A stretch of DNA of 64,000 bases, from NCBI GenBank assembly GCA_001896885.1, contig MKRJ01000018.1, positions 62,001 to 126,000 of the forward strand, in the 5' to 3' direction. Position numbers and translations under genes: made by a program. The notes below the pieces were generated by a model. It did no database searches, had not been told where the DNA came from, and worked only from the letters and a program-made list of their open reading frames with translations. Source of the stretch: Rhizobiales bacterium 65-79 (GTDB lineage Bacteria; Pseudomonadota; Alphaproteobacteria; Rhizobiales; Rhizobiaceae). Positions 51,415-61,299 of the stretch are shown here, piece by piece; the first letter of the stretch is position 1, and the number at the start of each line of letters is the position of its first letter.

Positions 51415-52086
51415 CTATTGCGGGATGACGTCCGCATAGGCGAAGCTATCCCTTTCCACGATCTCGCCGACCGATGTAGCGATCGGTGCGGCGAAAATCG
51501 GGCCGGCGGTGACGACGGTGTGGAATTCGCCGTTTTCGCCGCACGGATCGATGCCGGCCGGCAGGTCGCGCAGAAAACTGACGTCGAAGGCGCGGCCCGC
51601 AAAAGAAGGATCGAGCTTTTTGGTGTCGATGCAGGCGACACGCGCCTCCAGCCCGGAAGCGATCATCTCGCGAGCGAGTTCGCCGGTATCGCGGCCCCAA
51701 AGCGGAAAGATCGCCTGCATGCCCGCCCTTTCCATCTGCTTCAGCCGATAGGCGCGGATGTCCTCGAGAAAAAGATCGCCATAGACGATGTGCCGGACGT
51801 CTTCGGCCCCGAGCCCGCCGAAGGCTTCTTCCATCCGCGCTTCGTAGATCGCGTTGGGGCACGGGCTCGGCAGCATCACCTTGATCGCCGGAAGCCCGAG
51901 CGCGTCGATCTGGCGGTCGAGCAGCGCGTGGCGGACGCCGTGCATCTGGACGCGGTCGGCTGCCTCGTTGATGGCGGTCAGGACGCCCACGATGTCCGCC
52001 AGCCCGAGCCGGCGCGCCTCAAGGAGCGCGAAGGCGGCATCCTTGCCGGAACTCCAGGACAGGAATGCCTTCGGCCGCTCCGGCAT
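51415..52086 (-). CDS. ATP-pyrophosphatase family protein (diphthine-ammonia ligase/DUF71-like)
   Basis: A 223-residue protein of the adenine-nucleotide alpha-hydrolase superfamily. The PP-loop SWSSGKDAAFALLEARRLG is at residues 10-28, and the C-terminal CGENGEFHTVVTAGPIF is the diagnostic ENGEFHT motif of the Dph6/DUF71 family. Bacteria lack diphthamide, so its amidation substrate is unknown; roles in B12 salvage have been proposed for some members. It starts nine bases after the ATPase fusion gene stop and may be co-transcribed. Confidence 0.88.
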   Translation of the reverse strand: MPERPKAFLSWSSGKDAAFALLEARRLGLADIVGVLTAINEAADRVQMHGVRHALLDRQIDALGLPAIKVMLPSPCPNAIYEARMEEAFGGLGAEDVRHIVYGDLFLEDIRAYRLKQMERAGMQAIFPLWGRDTGELAREMIASGLEARVACIDTKKLDPSFAGRAFDVSFLRDLPAGIDPCGENGEFHTVVTAGPIFAAPIATSVGEIVERDSFAYADVIPQ

Positions 52087-52094
52087 GGAATGCG

Positions 52095-54854
52095 TCAGCG
52101 CGGCTTCCGGCCGAAGACGCGGATGTATTCCGCTTCCCCGCCTTTCGCCAGCGCCTTCGCCTGCTTCACCCAGTCGTCGCGCTCGATGCGGCCGCCGAAC
52201 CTGAGATGATGGTCGACCCATTCCCGCTCCGCTTTCCTCCAGGCGGCGATCTGGGAAAAGCGATAGATGCCGAGCCCGTTAAGGATCGCCTCGATCTTCG
52301 GCCCGACGCCTGAGATCAGCTTCAGGTCGTCCGGCTTCTTCGGCTTGACCATGCGCTGAGGCCGCGTTCCCGGTGAACCGTCGCCGGCTGCGACGCTCCC
52401 GCGGGCGGGTTTGCCGGAATCCGCGGCACGGGCGCGGCGCGACGGCGCCTGCCCCCGGTCGAAAGCCATCGGCGCATCGGGATCGACCGCCTGCCGGCCG
52501 CTGCCGACCCGGCCCTGCCGGAGCGGCACGGAGGCAGAAGTCCTCATGGGCCGCGCGCCTGCGCCCTGCCCGCCGACATCGTCGCGCACTTCCTCGCGGC
52601 GTACGCGCTGCGCCTCCTGTTCCTCCTCCACCTCGAACTCCGCCTCGTCGGCCGCGGCACTGGCGGTCTTGCCGTGCGGCCGCTTCGGCGGCGGGCCGGC
52701 GAAACCGGGATCGCCCTTGGCGCTGCGACGCTCCTTCTGGCCCAAAGCGTCGTCCGGCACGCCTTCCTTGCCGGCGTGGGCCGTGTCGAACTTGATGACC
52801 GGCTCCATCGTGGCGAGCACGTCGTCGGAGAGCCAGCAGAGCGACTTGTGCCCGTTGCCGAGATCCTTAGCCGGCGGCACCTCGGTTTCGCACAGATTGT
52901 CCGGCACCAGGTGCTTGTAGCCGCAGCGCGTCTGGAAGGGGCAGCCGGTCGGCGGGTTCATCGCCGAGGGTATGTCGCCTTCGAGAACCACGTGCTTCTT
53001 CACCACGCTCGTGTCGGCGATCGGGATCGCCGAGAGCAGCGCCTCCGTATAGGGATGGTAGGGCGGCGAGAATATCTGGTCGGTCGTCCCCTGTTCGACG
53101 ATGTAGCCGAGATACATCACCACGACGCGGTCGGCGATGTAGCGCACGACCGAAAGGTCGTGGCTGATGAACAGCATCGTCGTCTTGTTCTTGCGCTGGA
53201 TGTCCATCAGCAGTTCGGTCACGGCCGCCTGCACGGAAACATCGAGCGCCGAGACCGGCTCGTCGGCGACCACCACCCTGGCGTTGCCGGCGAAGGCACG
53301 CGCGACGCCGATGCGCTGCTTCTGGCCGCCGGAAAGCTGGCGCGGCCGGCGCGCCGCGAAGGCGCGCGGCAGCTTCACGAGATCGAGCAGTTCCAGCATC
53401 TTCTGGCGCCGGTCGGCCGGGCTCTTGCCCACATGGAATTTCTCCAGCGTCCGCACGATCTGCGAGCCGACGCTGTGGCTCGGATTGAGCGTGTCGAACG
53501 GATTCTGGAACACCATCTGGATCGAGGCGACGGTCTTGACGTCACGCAATTCGACCGGCGTCGACTGGATCGGCTTATCGCCGAGCGTGATGGTGCCGCC
53601 GCTCGCCGTCTCCAGGCCGAGCAGCATCTTGGCCAGCGTGGACTTGCCGCAGCCCGATTCGCCGACGATGGCCACCGTCTCGGATTCGCGCGCCTCGAAG
53701 CTGATCGTCTCGTTGGCCTTGACGACGCGCGGCTCGCCTGCGCCGAAGACCTCGTTCGCCGCCACGCGGTAATATTTGCGCACGTCGTCGATCTTGAGCA
53801 CCGTATCGCCGGCCTTGACCGGCTCGCTCTTCTTCTTGGCGTCGTCGGGCAGCGCGGACCAGTCGATCTCGTTGAAGCGTACGCAGCGGCTGAAATGATT
53901 CTCGTGCCCCTTGACCGGGATCATCGGGATTTCGGCGGCGTTGCATACGCCCTCGACGAAGTGGTGGCAGCGCGGGCCGAAATTGCAGCCCTTCGGCCGC
54001 TCGTGCGGCAGCGGCAACTGGCCGGGGATCGCCACCAGCGGCCGGCTGTTCTTGTCGGCGCCCGGCAGCGGGATCGATCGGAACAATCCCTGCGTATAGG
54101 GGTGGCGCATGCGGTCGAACACGTCCTTCACCGAACCCGTCTCGACCGCCTCGCCCGAATACATGACCGTGATACGGTCGCACGTCTCCAGGATCAGGCC
54201 GAGATTGTGCGACACGAAGATCATCGACGTGCCGAACTCCTTGCCGAGCCCCTTGACGAGGTCGACGATGCCGGCCTCGACGGTAACGTCGAGCGCCGTC
54301 GTCGGCTCGTCGAGGAGAAGCAGCGCCGGTTTCGACAGCAGCGCCATGGCGATGACGATGCGCTGCTGCTGACCGCCGGAGAGCTGGTGCGGATAGGATT
54401 TCATCATCCGTTCGGGATCGGGGAGGCGGACCGAGCGCAGCATCTCCAGCGAGCGCTTATAGGCCTCGTCCTTCGAGACCTTCTCGTGAATGATCGGCAC
54501 TTCCATCAATTGCTGGCCGATCTTCATCGCCGGATTGAGGCTCGCCATCGGCTCCTGGTAGATCATGGCGATCTTGTTGCCGCGGATGGCGCGAAGCTCC
54601 GCCTCCGACAGTTCGCCCATGTCGCGGCCCTGGAACAGGATGCGGCCGCCGACGATCTTCCCGATATTGGAAAGGTCGCGCATGATGCCGAGCGACACGG
54701 TCGACTTGCCGCATCCGGATTCGCCAACGATGCCCATCGCTTCGCCCGGCATGACCGTGCAGGAGAAATCCATCACGGCGGGGATCTCCCCCCTGCGGGT
54801 GAAGAAGGAGATGGAGAGGTTTTCGATCTCGACGATCGGCTGGACGGCGTTCAT
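52095..54854 (-). CDS. Dipeptide-type ABC transporter double ATPase with a NuoE/L21-like C-terminal tail
   Basis: A 919-residue protein. ATPase 1 has Walker A at 44-51, signature LSGGQQQ 158-164 and Walker B 178-184. ATPase 2 has Walker A 398-405, signature LSGGQKQ 507-513 and Walker B near 527-533. Each is followed by an oligopeptide-type cysteine region. This part is a normal DppD-DppF fusion of about 690 residues. Then comes a 150-residue charged, low-complexity linker, and residues 841-919 form a helix-hairpin-helix domain (PDDLKLISGVGPKIEAILNG, IERDDWVKQAKALAKGG) like the C-terminal tails of rhizobial NuoE and ribosomal L21. The frame is continuous. It works with the permeases and binding protein upstream. 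Confidence 0.9.
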   Translation of the reverse strand: MNAVQPIVEIENLSISFFTRRGEIPAVMDFSCTVMPGEAMGIVGESGCGKSTVSLGIMRDLSNIGKIVGGRILFQGRDMGELSEAELRAIRGNKIAMIYQEPMASLNPAMKIGQQLMEVPIIHEKVSKDEAYKRSLEMLRSVRLPDPERMMKSYPHQLSGGQQQRIVIAMALLSKPALLLLDEPTTALDVTVEAGIVDLVKGLGKEFGTSMIFVSHNLGLILETCDRITVMYSGEAVETGSVKDVFDRMRHPYTQGLFRSIPLPGADKNSRPLVAIPGQLPLPHERPKGCNFGPRCHHFVEGVCNAAEIPMIPVKGHENHFSRCVRFNEIDWSALPDDAKKKSEPVKAGDTVLKIDDVRKYYRVAANEVFGAGEPRVVKANETISFEARESETVAIVGESGCGKSTLAKMLLGLETASGGTITLGDKPIQSTPVELRDVKTVASIQMVFQNPFDTLNPSHSVGSQIVRTLEKFHVGKSPADRRQKMLELLDLVKLPRAFAARRPRQLSGGQKQRIGVARAFAGNARVVVADEPVSALDVSVQAAVTELLMDIQRKNKTTMLFISHDLSVVRYIADRVVVMYLGYIVEQGTTDQIFSPPYHPYTEALLSAIPIADTSVVKKHVVLEGDIPSAMNPPTGCPFQTRCGYKHLVPDNLCETEVPPAKDLGNGHKSLCWLSDDVLATMEPVIKFDTAHAGKEGVPDDALGQKERRSAKGDPGFAGPPPKRPHGKTASAAADEAEFEVEEEQEAQRVRREEVRDDVGGQGAGARPMRTSASVPLRQGRVGSGRQAVDPDAPMAFDRGQAPSRRARAADSGKPARGSVAAGDGSPGTRPQRMVKPKKPDDLKLISGVGPKIEAILNGLGIYRFSQIAAWRKAEREWVDHHLRFGGRIERDDWVKQAKALAKGGEAEYIRVFGRKPR

Positions 54855-54866
54855 CTTCTCACTCCG

Positions 54867-56027
54867 TCAGTCCTTCAGGGATTCTTCGCGCAGCGCGTCG
54901 GCGAGCAGGTTCAGACCGAGCACGAACGACATAAGCGCGATTGCCGGCGGCAAGGCGGGGTGAACGAAGGCGCGCAGCAACTGGCTGCCGTCCTTGATGG
55001 TCGTTCCCCAATCCGGGCTCTCCGGCGGCATGCCGAGGCCGAAGAAACCCAGCGTACCGAGAAGGATGGTCGTGTAGCCGATCCTGAGGCACGCATCGAC
55101 GATCAAGGGACCGCGCGCGTTGGGCAGGACTTCCCACACCATGATGTACCACGGGTTCTCGCCACGTGTCTGCGCCGCCGCCACATAATCGCGCGTCTTG
55201 ATGTCCATCACAAGGCCACGGACGATGCGGAAGACGCCCGGCGATGAGGCGAACACCACCGCCACGAAGATGTTGAGCGTGCTCGGCGTCACCTGGATCA
55301 GGCCGAACGGATCGTCGAAGAAGACGAAGGTGGAATAGAGCCAGTAGGTGATGGCAAGCACGATCAGCAGCTGGACCGCGAGGAGCAGCGGCCGGCCGAT
55401 ATAGCGGGTGCCGAAGGCGATGCAGGCGAGGATGATCGGAAAGGCGAAGAAGACGCCCGCCGTCCAGCGCGGCAGTCCCGTCTCCACGATTTCGGGCGAC
55501 ACCAGCAGGTAGAAGAGCAGGATCACCGGAAAGGCGAGGACCAGATTGGCCAGGAAAGAGAGTAAGGAATCCGCCTTCCTGCCGAAATAGCCGGCGGGAA
55601 GGCCGAGCGTGATGCCGACGGTGAGCGCCACCAGCGTCGCCAGCGGCGCGATGAGGAGAACGATGCGGCTGCCGTCGACGACGCGGCTGAATACGTCGCG
55701 CGCCAGCTTGTCTCCGCCCAGCAGGTAGGCCTGTCCGCTGTGCGGCTCGATCGCGCCGGGCAGAGCGTTGCGCATCACCGCGATCTGCTCGAGCGGATTG
55801 AAGGGGGAAACGTAGCGTGAAAAGACCGCGGCGAAGAACCAGAAGCTCAGGATGGCGACGCCGGCAATCCCGACGCCGCTGTCATAGAGCTGGCCGTAGA
55901 GGCCGAGCTTCTTGCGATAGCGATAGCTCGTGCCCATGAGGATCGCCATCGCCAGCCATACCGGCCACAGGCGATAGACGAGGATCTGGAAGACGATATC
56001 GGCGGGGGAGATGAAATGCAGCTGCAT
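54867..56027 (-). CDS. Dipeptide-type ABC transporter permease (DppC-like)
   Basis: A 386-residue permease with an extended N-terminal cytoplasmic/membrane segment (IVFQILVYRLWPVWLAMAILM and GIAGVAILSFWFFAAVFSRYVSPF) and the BPD_transp domain with EAA motif YVAAAQTRGENPWYIMVWEVLPNARGPLIVDACLRIG. YLLGGDKLARDVFSRVVDGSRI is the DppC/OppC N-domain signature. Forms the channel with the DppB-like gene, which precedes it by nine bases. Confidence 0.92.
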   Translation of the reverse strand: MQLHFISPADIVFQILVYRLWPVWLAMAILMGTSYRYRKKLGLYGQLYDSGVGIAGVAILSFWFFAAVFSRYVSPFNPLEQIAVMRNALPGAIEPHSGQAYLLGGDKLARDVFSRVVDGSRIVLLIAPLATLVALTVGITLGLPAGYFGRKADSLLSFLANLVLAFPVILLFYLLVSPEIVETGLPRWTAGVFFAFPIILACIAFGTRYIGRPLLLAVQLLIVLAITYWLYSTFVFFDDPFGLIQVTPSTLNIFVAVVFASSPGVFRIVRGLVMDIKTRDYVAAAQTRGENPWYIMVWEVLPNARGPLIVDACLRIGYTTILLGTLGFFGLGMPPESPDWGTTIKDGSQLLRAFVHPALPPAIALMSFVLGLNLLADALREESLKD

Positions 56028-56036
56028 GGCCTTCCC

Positions 56037-57071
56037 CTACTGCACGCGGATACGCGGGTTGAGCAGAGCGTAACCGATGTCGGAAATAAGTTGGGTAACG
56101 AGGACGATGAAGACCGACACCAGCGAACAGCCGAGCAGCAGATCGATGTCGTTGTTCCCGGCCGCCTCGACCAGCGTGTAGCCGAAGCCCTGGTAGCGGA
56201 ACATGATCTCCACCACCACGACGCCGGTCAGGAGCCAGGGAAATTGCAGCATGATGACGGTGAACGGCGCGATCAGCGCGTTGCGCAGCGCATGCTTCAG
56301 CACCACCGCATTGAAACTCAATCCCTTGAGCCGGGCCGTGCGGATATATTGCGCCGTCATCACCTCGACCATCGAGGCGCGCGTCATGCGGGCAATGTAG
56401 CCCATGCCGTATATGGCGAGCGTCATCACCGGCAGCGTGAAATTGACGAAGGTGATGCCGTGGAACGTGGCGCTGGCCGCGGAGCCGTTGAACCAGCCGA
56501 GCCAGGTGGCGAAGACGACGGTGAAGATGACGCCGGAGACATATTCCGGCGTCGCCGTGCTGCCGATCGCCAGGATCGAAAGCGTGCGGTCGGTCCTCGA
56601 TCCTTCCCTCATGCCGGCGAGGACACCGATGACGAGCGCGCCGGGGACCATGACCATCATCACCCAGAACATCAGGATGCCGGTCGCCTCCAGAGCCGGA
56701 AACAGCTTGTTGCTGACCTTGGTCCGGAATTTGGTCGAGCAGCCGAAATCACCTTCCAGAATGCCCGAAAGACGCGGTTCCACCGTCTCCCCGCAATAGG
56801 AGAACCGCGGAATGGGGTTGCCCTTGATGTCGCGCGCGGGCTGCTTCGGCCATACCCCGATCCACTCCGCATAGCGCTTCAGAAAGGAATCACGGTAGCC
56901 GTACCGGTCGAGCCAGTTTTCGATTTCTGCCTGGCTGGCCCGGCTGTTGGTCTCCGTCAGGGCCAGCTTCTTGAGATTGGGTTCCAGATTGACGAGATAA
57001 AAGACAACGAATGTCAGGGCGATCATGGTGAGGACCATGACCCCCAAACGCCTGGCTATGAATGAGAGCAC
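56037..57071 (-). CDS. Dipeptide-type ABC transporter permease (DppB-like)
   Basis: A 344-residue permease: MLSFIARRLGVMVLTMIALTFVVFYLVNL is the characteristic first helix, followed by a large periplasmic loop with two Cys, then helices and the EAA motif YIRTARLKGLSFNAVVLKHALRNALIAPFTV. Substrate (peptide, opine or nickel) cannot be told; the family here is close to those with DUF-like long loops. Co-transcribed with the other genes in this cluster. Confidence 0.92.
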   Translation of the reverse strand: MLSFIARRLGVMVLTMIALTFVVFYLVNLEPNLKKLALTETNSRASQAEIENWLDRYGYRDSFLKRYAEWIGVWPKQPARDIKGNPIPRFSYCGETVEPRLSGILEGDFGCSTKFRTKVSNKLFPALEATGILMFWVMMVMVPGALVIGVLAGMREGSRTDRTLSILAIGSTATPEYVSGVIFTVVFATWLGWFNGSAASATFHGITFVNFTLPVMTLAIYGMGYIARMTRASMVEVMTAQYIRTARLKGLSFNAVVLKHALRNALIAPFTVIMLQFPWLLTGVVVVEIMFRYQGFGYTLVEAAGNNDIDLLLGCSLVSVFIVLVTQLISDIGYALLNPRIRVQ

Positions 57072-57131
57072 CTCTGCCCCTCCTCAAGGCTTGGGTTCGC
57101 GGTAGGTCTGTGTTCCCCGTGTAGCTGCATT

Positions 57132-57153
57132 GGGGGAGCAGGATCGCTCCCCC
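57132..57153. promoter_or_regulatory. Intercistronic hairpin between binding protein and permease genes
   Basis: GGGGGAGC (57132-57139) and GCTCCCCC (57146-57153) form an eight-base perfect stem with a six-base loop in the 106-base gap between the binding-protein stop and the permease start. On the transcribed minus strand no T run follows, so it probably protects the 3' end of the binding-protein message, a common way to express the binding protein above the membrane parts. Confidence 0.65.
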
Positions 57154-57177
57154 TTTTCTTTTGGCAGGTTTTTATTG

Positions 57178-58836
57178 TCAGGCGTTGGTATCGAGCCAGG
57201 TCTTCTCGAAGTTGATCTCGAATGTCGGGTGCATCGGATTGTTCTTCACCTGCTTCGTCGAGTGGTTCACGATCGTCAGCCAGAAGGGCTGGATGATCAC
57301 GCCCGAATCCTGCAGGATCTGCTCTACATCCTTCATCACCAGCTTGCGCTTTTCCGGATCGGCGATCGCCATCGCCTCGCCGAGCTTCTTGTCGAACTCG
57401 GGATTGGAGTAAGCCGATTCGTTCCAGGCCGCGCCCGACGTGTAGCCGAGGGCGAGGACCTGCACGCCAAGTGGACGCATGTTCCAGTTGGTCGTCGAAT
57501 AGGGATACTTCGTCCAGTCGTTCCAGAAGGTGGAGCCGGGCAGGATCGTCCGCTTGACCTTGATGCCGGCGTCGCGCAGCTGTCCGGCGATGGCATCGCC
57601 GGTGTTCTTGTGCCACGCTTCATCGACCGAAATCAGCTCGTGCTCAAAGTCTATCTGGCCGGCTTCGGTCATCAGTTTCTTGGCGCCAGCGGCGTCGCGG
57701 TTCTTTTTCGGCAGCTGGTAATATTCCGGGTGGATCGGCGCAACGTGATGGTTCTCGGCCACCGTTCCGAGGTTATTGTAGCCGAGTTGCAGAACGACCG
57801 CGTTGTCGACGGCCATCTGCAGCGCATTGCGCACCTTCTGATCGTCGTAGGGTTTGTGGGTAACGTTGGTGCGCGCCACGATCGTGGTAGCGGTCTTGCA
57901 CGCCGATTTCACCAGGCCCATCTTGTCCAGGATCTGGATGAAGTCCGCCATGGTCTGGTAGTCGGTGTCGATCTCGCCGGCGTCATAGGCATTGACGTAG
58001 GCATTGAAATCGGTGCCGTAGTCGATGAATTGCACGCCGTCGAGGAGCGCCTCGCCGCCCCACCATTTGCCGTGTTCGCGGCGCTTGGCCACGACCTTTG
58101 AGCCAACGTCGTAAGACACCAGTTCGAAGGCGCCGGTGCCGATCGGGTTCTTGACGATGTCGGAACCCATCTTCTCGAAATCGCGGTGCACGACCAGACC
58201 CGGATAGTCGGCGAAATTCGGTATGATGGAAATGTCGGAAGCCGGGAGCTTCAGCTTGATCGTGTAGTCGTCGGTCTTGGTGATGGCGCCGTCGCGCGCC
58301 TTGTTGGTCTTCGGATCCACCATGCCGCCCATGCGTGCCTGCATGGAATTGCCGTCGGCCTTCTCGGCCCAGCGCAGAAGGTTGAACATGACGTCGTCGG
58401 CGTCGAACTTATCGCCGTTGTTCCACTCGACGCCCTTGCGCACGTGGAGCACGTATTCGGTGGCGTCGTCGTTCACTTCCCAGCTCTCGAGCAGCATCGG
58501 CTGGAAGGTATATTCGGTGGTGTACTTGACCAGCGGCTCGAGGAAGGTGCGCGTCGCGTTGGCAAGTTCCGACCAGTCATAGGTCCGCGGGTCCTTCTGG
58601 GCCTTGACCGACATGGCGCAGCGGATGACGCCGCCCTTCTTGGGCGTCGCTTCGGCTGCCTTAGCGGGCGTCGGATCGGCGAGCCCGATCAGGCTGTAGG
58701 CCATCGCCGTCGACGCGCCCATGACGCTGGCGATGGCAAGGAATTCGCGGCGATCCATCTTCCCGGCCTTCGCGGCTTCCGCCAGTTCCTCGACCACCGC
58801 GGGTACGCGATCGCCATTACTCTTGTACATTGTCAT
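57178..58836 (-). CDS. Dipeptide-type ABC transporter substrate-binding protein with Tat signal
   Basis: A 552-residue SBP_bac_5 protein. A twin-arginine signal ([16 protein letters not shown] near residue 27, hydrophobic h-region, cleavage near PAKAAEA) follows a 26-residue leader. Typical peptide-binding segments: [50 protein letters not shown] and [14 protein letters not shown]. Tat-exported binding proteins of this class occur for peptides and complex metals. First gene of the operon; promoter presumably in 58837-59100, where no other feature was found. Confidence 0.9.
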   Translation of the reverse strand: MTMYKSNGDRVPAVVEELAEAAKAGKMDRREFLAIASVMGASTAMAYSLIGLADPTPAKAAEATPKKGGVIRCAMSVKAQKDPRTYDWSELANATRTFLEPLVKYTTEYTFQPMLLESWEVNDDATEYVLHVRKGVEWNNGDKFDADDVMFNLLRWAEKADGNSMQARMGGMVDPKTNKARDGAITKTDDYTIKLKLPASDISIIPNFADYPGLVVHRDFEKMGSDIVKNPIGTGAFELVSYDVGSKVVAKRREHGKWWGGEALLDGVQFIDYGTDFNAYVNAYDAGEIDTDYQTMADFIQILDKMGLVKSACKTATTIVARTNVTHKPYDDQKVRNALQMAVDNAVVLQLGYNNLGTVAENHHVAPIHPEYYQLPKKNRDAAGAKKLMTEAGQIDFEHELISVDEAWHKNTGDAIAGQLRDAGIKVKRTILPGSTFWNDWTKYPYSTTNWNMRPLGVQVLALGYTSGAAWNESAYSNPEFDKKLGEAMAIADPEKRKLVMKDVEQILQDSGVIIQPFWLTIVNHSTKQVKNNPMHPTFEINFEKTWLDTNA

Positions 58837-59101
58837 TGCCTTCTCCCATTGATTGGCTTTCTGCCCCTAGCATTCCGCATCTGGCCTAGGATGTCAAAAA
58901 CCGTGCCCCAGCGGAAATCACGAATGAATGTGCAACTTTGGTATGTTGGCGGATGCCGCAATTGCGACAAGACTGGCGCAAATTCGCAAACTACCGGGCA
59001 ATTCCCGCCCTTTGTCCGTCGAAATAGAACAAGCGGAGCATGCGCCGTCGAAGGCGTGGGCATTTGACGACTCTCCGCCGGCTTGCTACCGTTTTGCCAC
59101 G

Positions 59102-59282
59102 CTTGAGGTGCCTCGGACCGGAACGCGGTCGGGGTTAAGAGGGAATACGGAAGGGCCGGAAAGGCCCCCGCCGTGGCTGCTCCCGCAACTGTGAGCGCGG
59201 AGGCATGTCGACTACGCCACTGGGCGCCAGCCCGGGAAGGCCGACCTGCCGATGAAGCGCGAGCCAGGAAACCTGCCTCAGG
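59102..59282 (+). ncRNA. Cobalamin (adenosylcobalamin) riboswitch
   Basis: All conserved elements are visible in order: P1 CTTGAGG (59102-59108) pairing with CCTCAGG (59276-59282), GTTAAGAGGGAA, CCCGCAACTGTGAGCG, GCCACTGGGCGCCAGCCCGGGAAGG, and the B12 box AGCCAGGAAACCTGCC (59262-59277). It precedes btuB by about 145 bases. Downstream inverted GTCACC (59285-59290) and GGTGAC (59331-59336) could belong to the expression platform. Cobalamin binding would switch off the import genes. Confidence 0.95.
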
Positions 59283-59427
59283 CCGTCACCTTCCGGATGC
59301 GGGAAGCTTCCGGGGCTGTGGTCTCGCAGTGGTGACGATCGAAAGTCGTCGCTGGCGGGCCTTCTCCAAGCGGATGTCCCACCGGCTTTTTTGAAGCCAT
59401 CGGCGCATCGGCGCCGCAGGGGGACAG

Positions 59428-61281
59428 ATGCAAAGTACATTCAAGAGGACAATTGCCGTTTTCGCCGCCCTAGTGGCCGGCGGCGCGACATCGGCACTCG
59501 CCCAGGACCTCGACATCGGGGAGGTCGTGGTGACGGCGAACAAGACGCCGACCGAGAAATCGAAGGTAGGCTCGACGGTCTATGTCACGACGAAGAAGGA
59601 CATGGACAAGCAGTCGCTGCCGGCAGCCACGGACTACCTTGCGCAGATACCGGGCATCAACGTCGCTTCCCAGGGCGGCGACGGCCACATCACGACCTTC
59701 TTCATGCGCGGCCTGCCGGGCGAATATGTGAAGACCTTCATCGACGGCATCGATGTCTCGGACGTTACCTATACCAAAACCCAGGCGCAGTTTGGCCAAT
59801 TCCTTGCAGGCGACCTCGACCGCATCGAAGTGCTCCAGGGTTCGCAGGGCGCTTTATACGGCGCCGACGCCATCGCCGGCGTGATCGATATCAGCACGCT
59901 CGGGACCCCTGAAAACGGGATCCACCAGAGCATCTACGGAGAGGGCGGATCGCGCGGCACGTTCCTCGGCGGGTACGCGCTGAACAGCGCCACGGACCGC
60001 AGCCGCTTCGGCCTCAACATATCCGGCCTGACGACGGACGGCTTCTCCACCGCGGCCTCCGGCACGGAAAAGGATGGCTACCGCAATCTGTCGGGCACAA
60101 TCGGCGGCCGCGTCAACATCAACGAGAACCTGTCCTTGTTCGCCAATGGACTCTTCATCAAAGGCGACACCGATTTCGATGACGGTTTCGGCCCGCCGCC
60201 GAATTATCTGGTGTCGGACAGCGACGCCCATTCCAAATACCAGCAAGCCGCGGGCCGGGCAGGCGCCGATTTCAAGCTGTTCGACGGGCGGCTATCCAAC
60301 ACCATAGCGCTGCAATATTCGGACATCTCCCGAAACAGCGTCAGCGGCACGGGCACCGTCGATACGTTCGACGGCACGCGCACGAAGATCGACTATCTGG
60401 GCTCGCTTGCCATCACGCCTGCGCTGACGGCGAATTTCGGAGCGGATTGGGAGCAGGATCACGCCAAGACATCTTCCGGCATCAACCGCTCGGTGTCGAT
60501 GGGCGGCGGATGGGTCCAGGCCATCTGGACGCCAACCGACCCGCTCACCCTGACGGCGAGTGTCCGGCAGGACGAGCATTCGCTCTATGGCGGCCATACG
60601 ACATGGCGGGCCACCGGCTCCTATAATTTCGATACCGGAACGCGGCTCCACTCCTCGATCGGCACCGGTTATCGCGCGCCGTCCCTCTACGAACTCTATG
60701 ATCCCACCTACGGCAATGCGGACCTGCATCCGGAGACCAGCCTGAGCTTCGACTTCGGCGTGGAGCAGCGGCTTCTGGATGACAGGATGGTGGCCGATGT
60801 GACCTTCTTCGCAGCCGATATCGGCGACTATATCGGCTACGATTTCACGACCAACCGCTATGAGCAGCTCGAAGGCAAGGTAAAGACGCGCGGCGTCGAG
60901 GCTTCGCTCGCCTATGCGCCGACCAGCTGGCTCGACTTCCGGGGGGCCTACACCTACACCCAGGCCACCCAGCCCGACGGTTCCCGGCAGGTCCGTATCC
61001 CGCGCCACGTGATCGGACTGACGGCCGCTGTCCAGCCGGCGGAGAAATGGACCGTTTCGACGACCACCCGGGTGGCCCTCGATACCGTCGATTTCGAGGG
61101 TCTGGGGATCGGCCCGCTCGGCGATTACGTGCTTCTCGACGCGAAGATCGCCTACAAGCCGACCGACGCCACCGAACTGTACCTGCGCGGCGAGAACCTG
61201 CTCAACCAGAAATACGAGGTCGTGCGAGGCTACGGCACGCCGGGCCTCGGGGTGTTCGCCGGCTTCAAGGCGACGTTCTAG
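59428..61281 (+). CDS. btuB: TonB-dependent cobalamin receptor
   Basis: A 617-residue outer-membrane receptor. Signal peptide (KRTIAVFAALVAGGATSALA), TonB box region IGEVVVTANKTP, plug domain (LAQIPGINVASQGGDGHITTFFMRGLPGEYVKTFIDGI and DLDRIEVLQGSQGALYGADAIAGVI), and a 22-strand barrel ending in GVFAGFKATF with terminal Phe. Control by the upstream cobalamin riboswitch and btuFCD downstream identify it as BtuB. Start ATG follows AGGGGGACAG. Confidence 0.95.
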   Translation: MQSTFKRTIAVFAALVAGGATSALAQDLDIGEVVVTANKTPTEKSKVGSTVYVTTKKDMDKQSLPAATDYLAQIPGINVASQGGDGHITTFFMRGLPGEYVKTFIDGIDVSDVTYTKTQAQFGQFLAGDLDRIEVLQGSQGALYGADAIAGVIDISTLGTPENGIHQSIYGEGGSRGTFLGGYALNSATDRSRFGLNISGLTTDGFSTAASGTEKDGYRNLSGTIGGRVNINENLSLFANGLFIKGDTDFDDGFGPPPNYLVSDSDAHSKYQQAAGRAGADFKLFDGRLSNTIALQYSDISRNSVSGTGTVDTFDGTRTKIDYLGSLAITPALTANFGADWEQDHAKTSSGINRSVSMGGGWVQAIWTPTDPLTLTASVRQDEHSLYGGHTTWRATGSYNFDTGTRLHSSIGTGYRAPSLYELYDPTYGNADLHPETSLSFDFGVEQRLLDDRMVADVTFFAADIGDYIGYDFTTNRYEQLEGKVKTRGVEASLAYAPTSWLDFRGAYTYTQATQPDGSRQVRIPRHVIGLTAAVQPAEKWTVSTTTRVALDTVDFEGLGIGPLGDYVLLDAKIAYKPTDATELYLRGENLLNQKYEVVRGYGTPGLGVFAGFKATF

Positions 61282-61299
61282 ATGCGGTAGGCGTGAACG

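Noticed and set aside
52674-55247. 857-codon plus-strand open frame opposite the ABC ATPase genes
   Set aside because: Antisense artefact of strong third-position GC bias; the minus strand has complete Walker and signature motifs.
57132-57153. Hairpin as a rho-independent terminator
   Set aside because: The T run follows only on the plus strand, where no gene ends; on the transcribed minus strand no T tract follows, so a message-stabilising hairpin is more likely.
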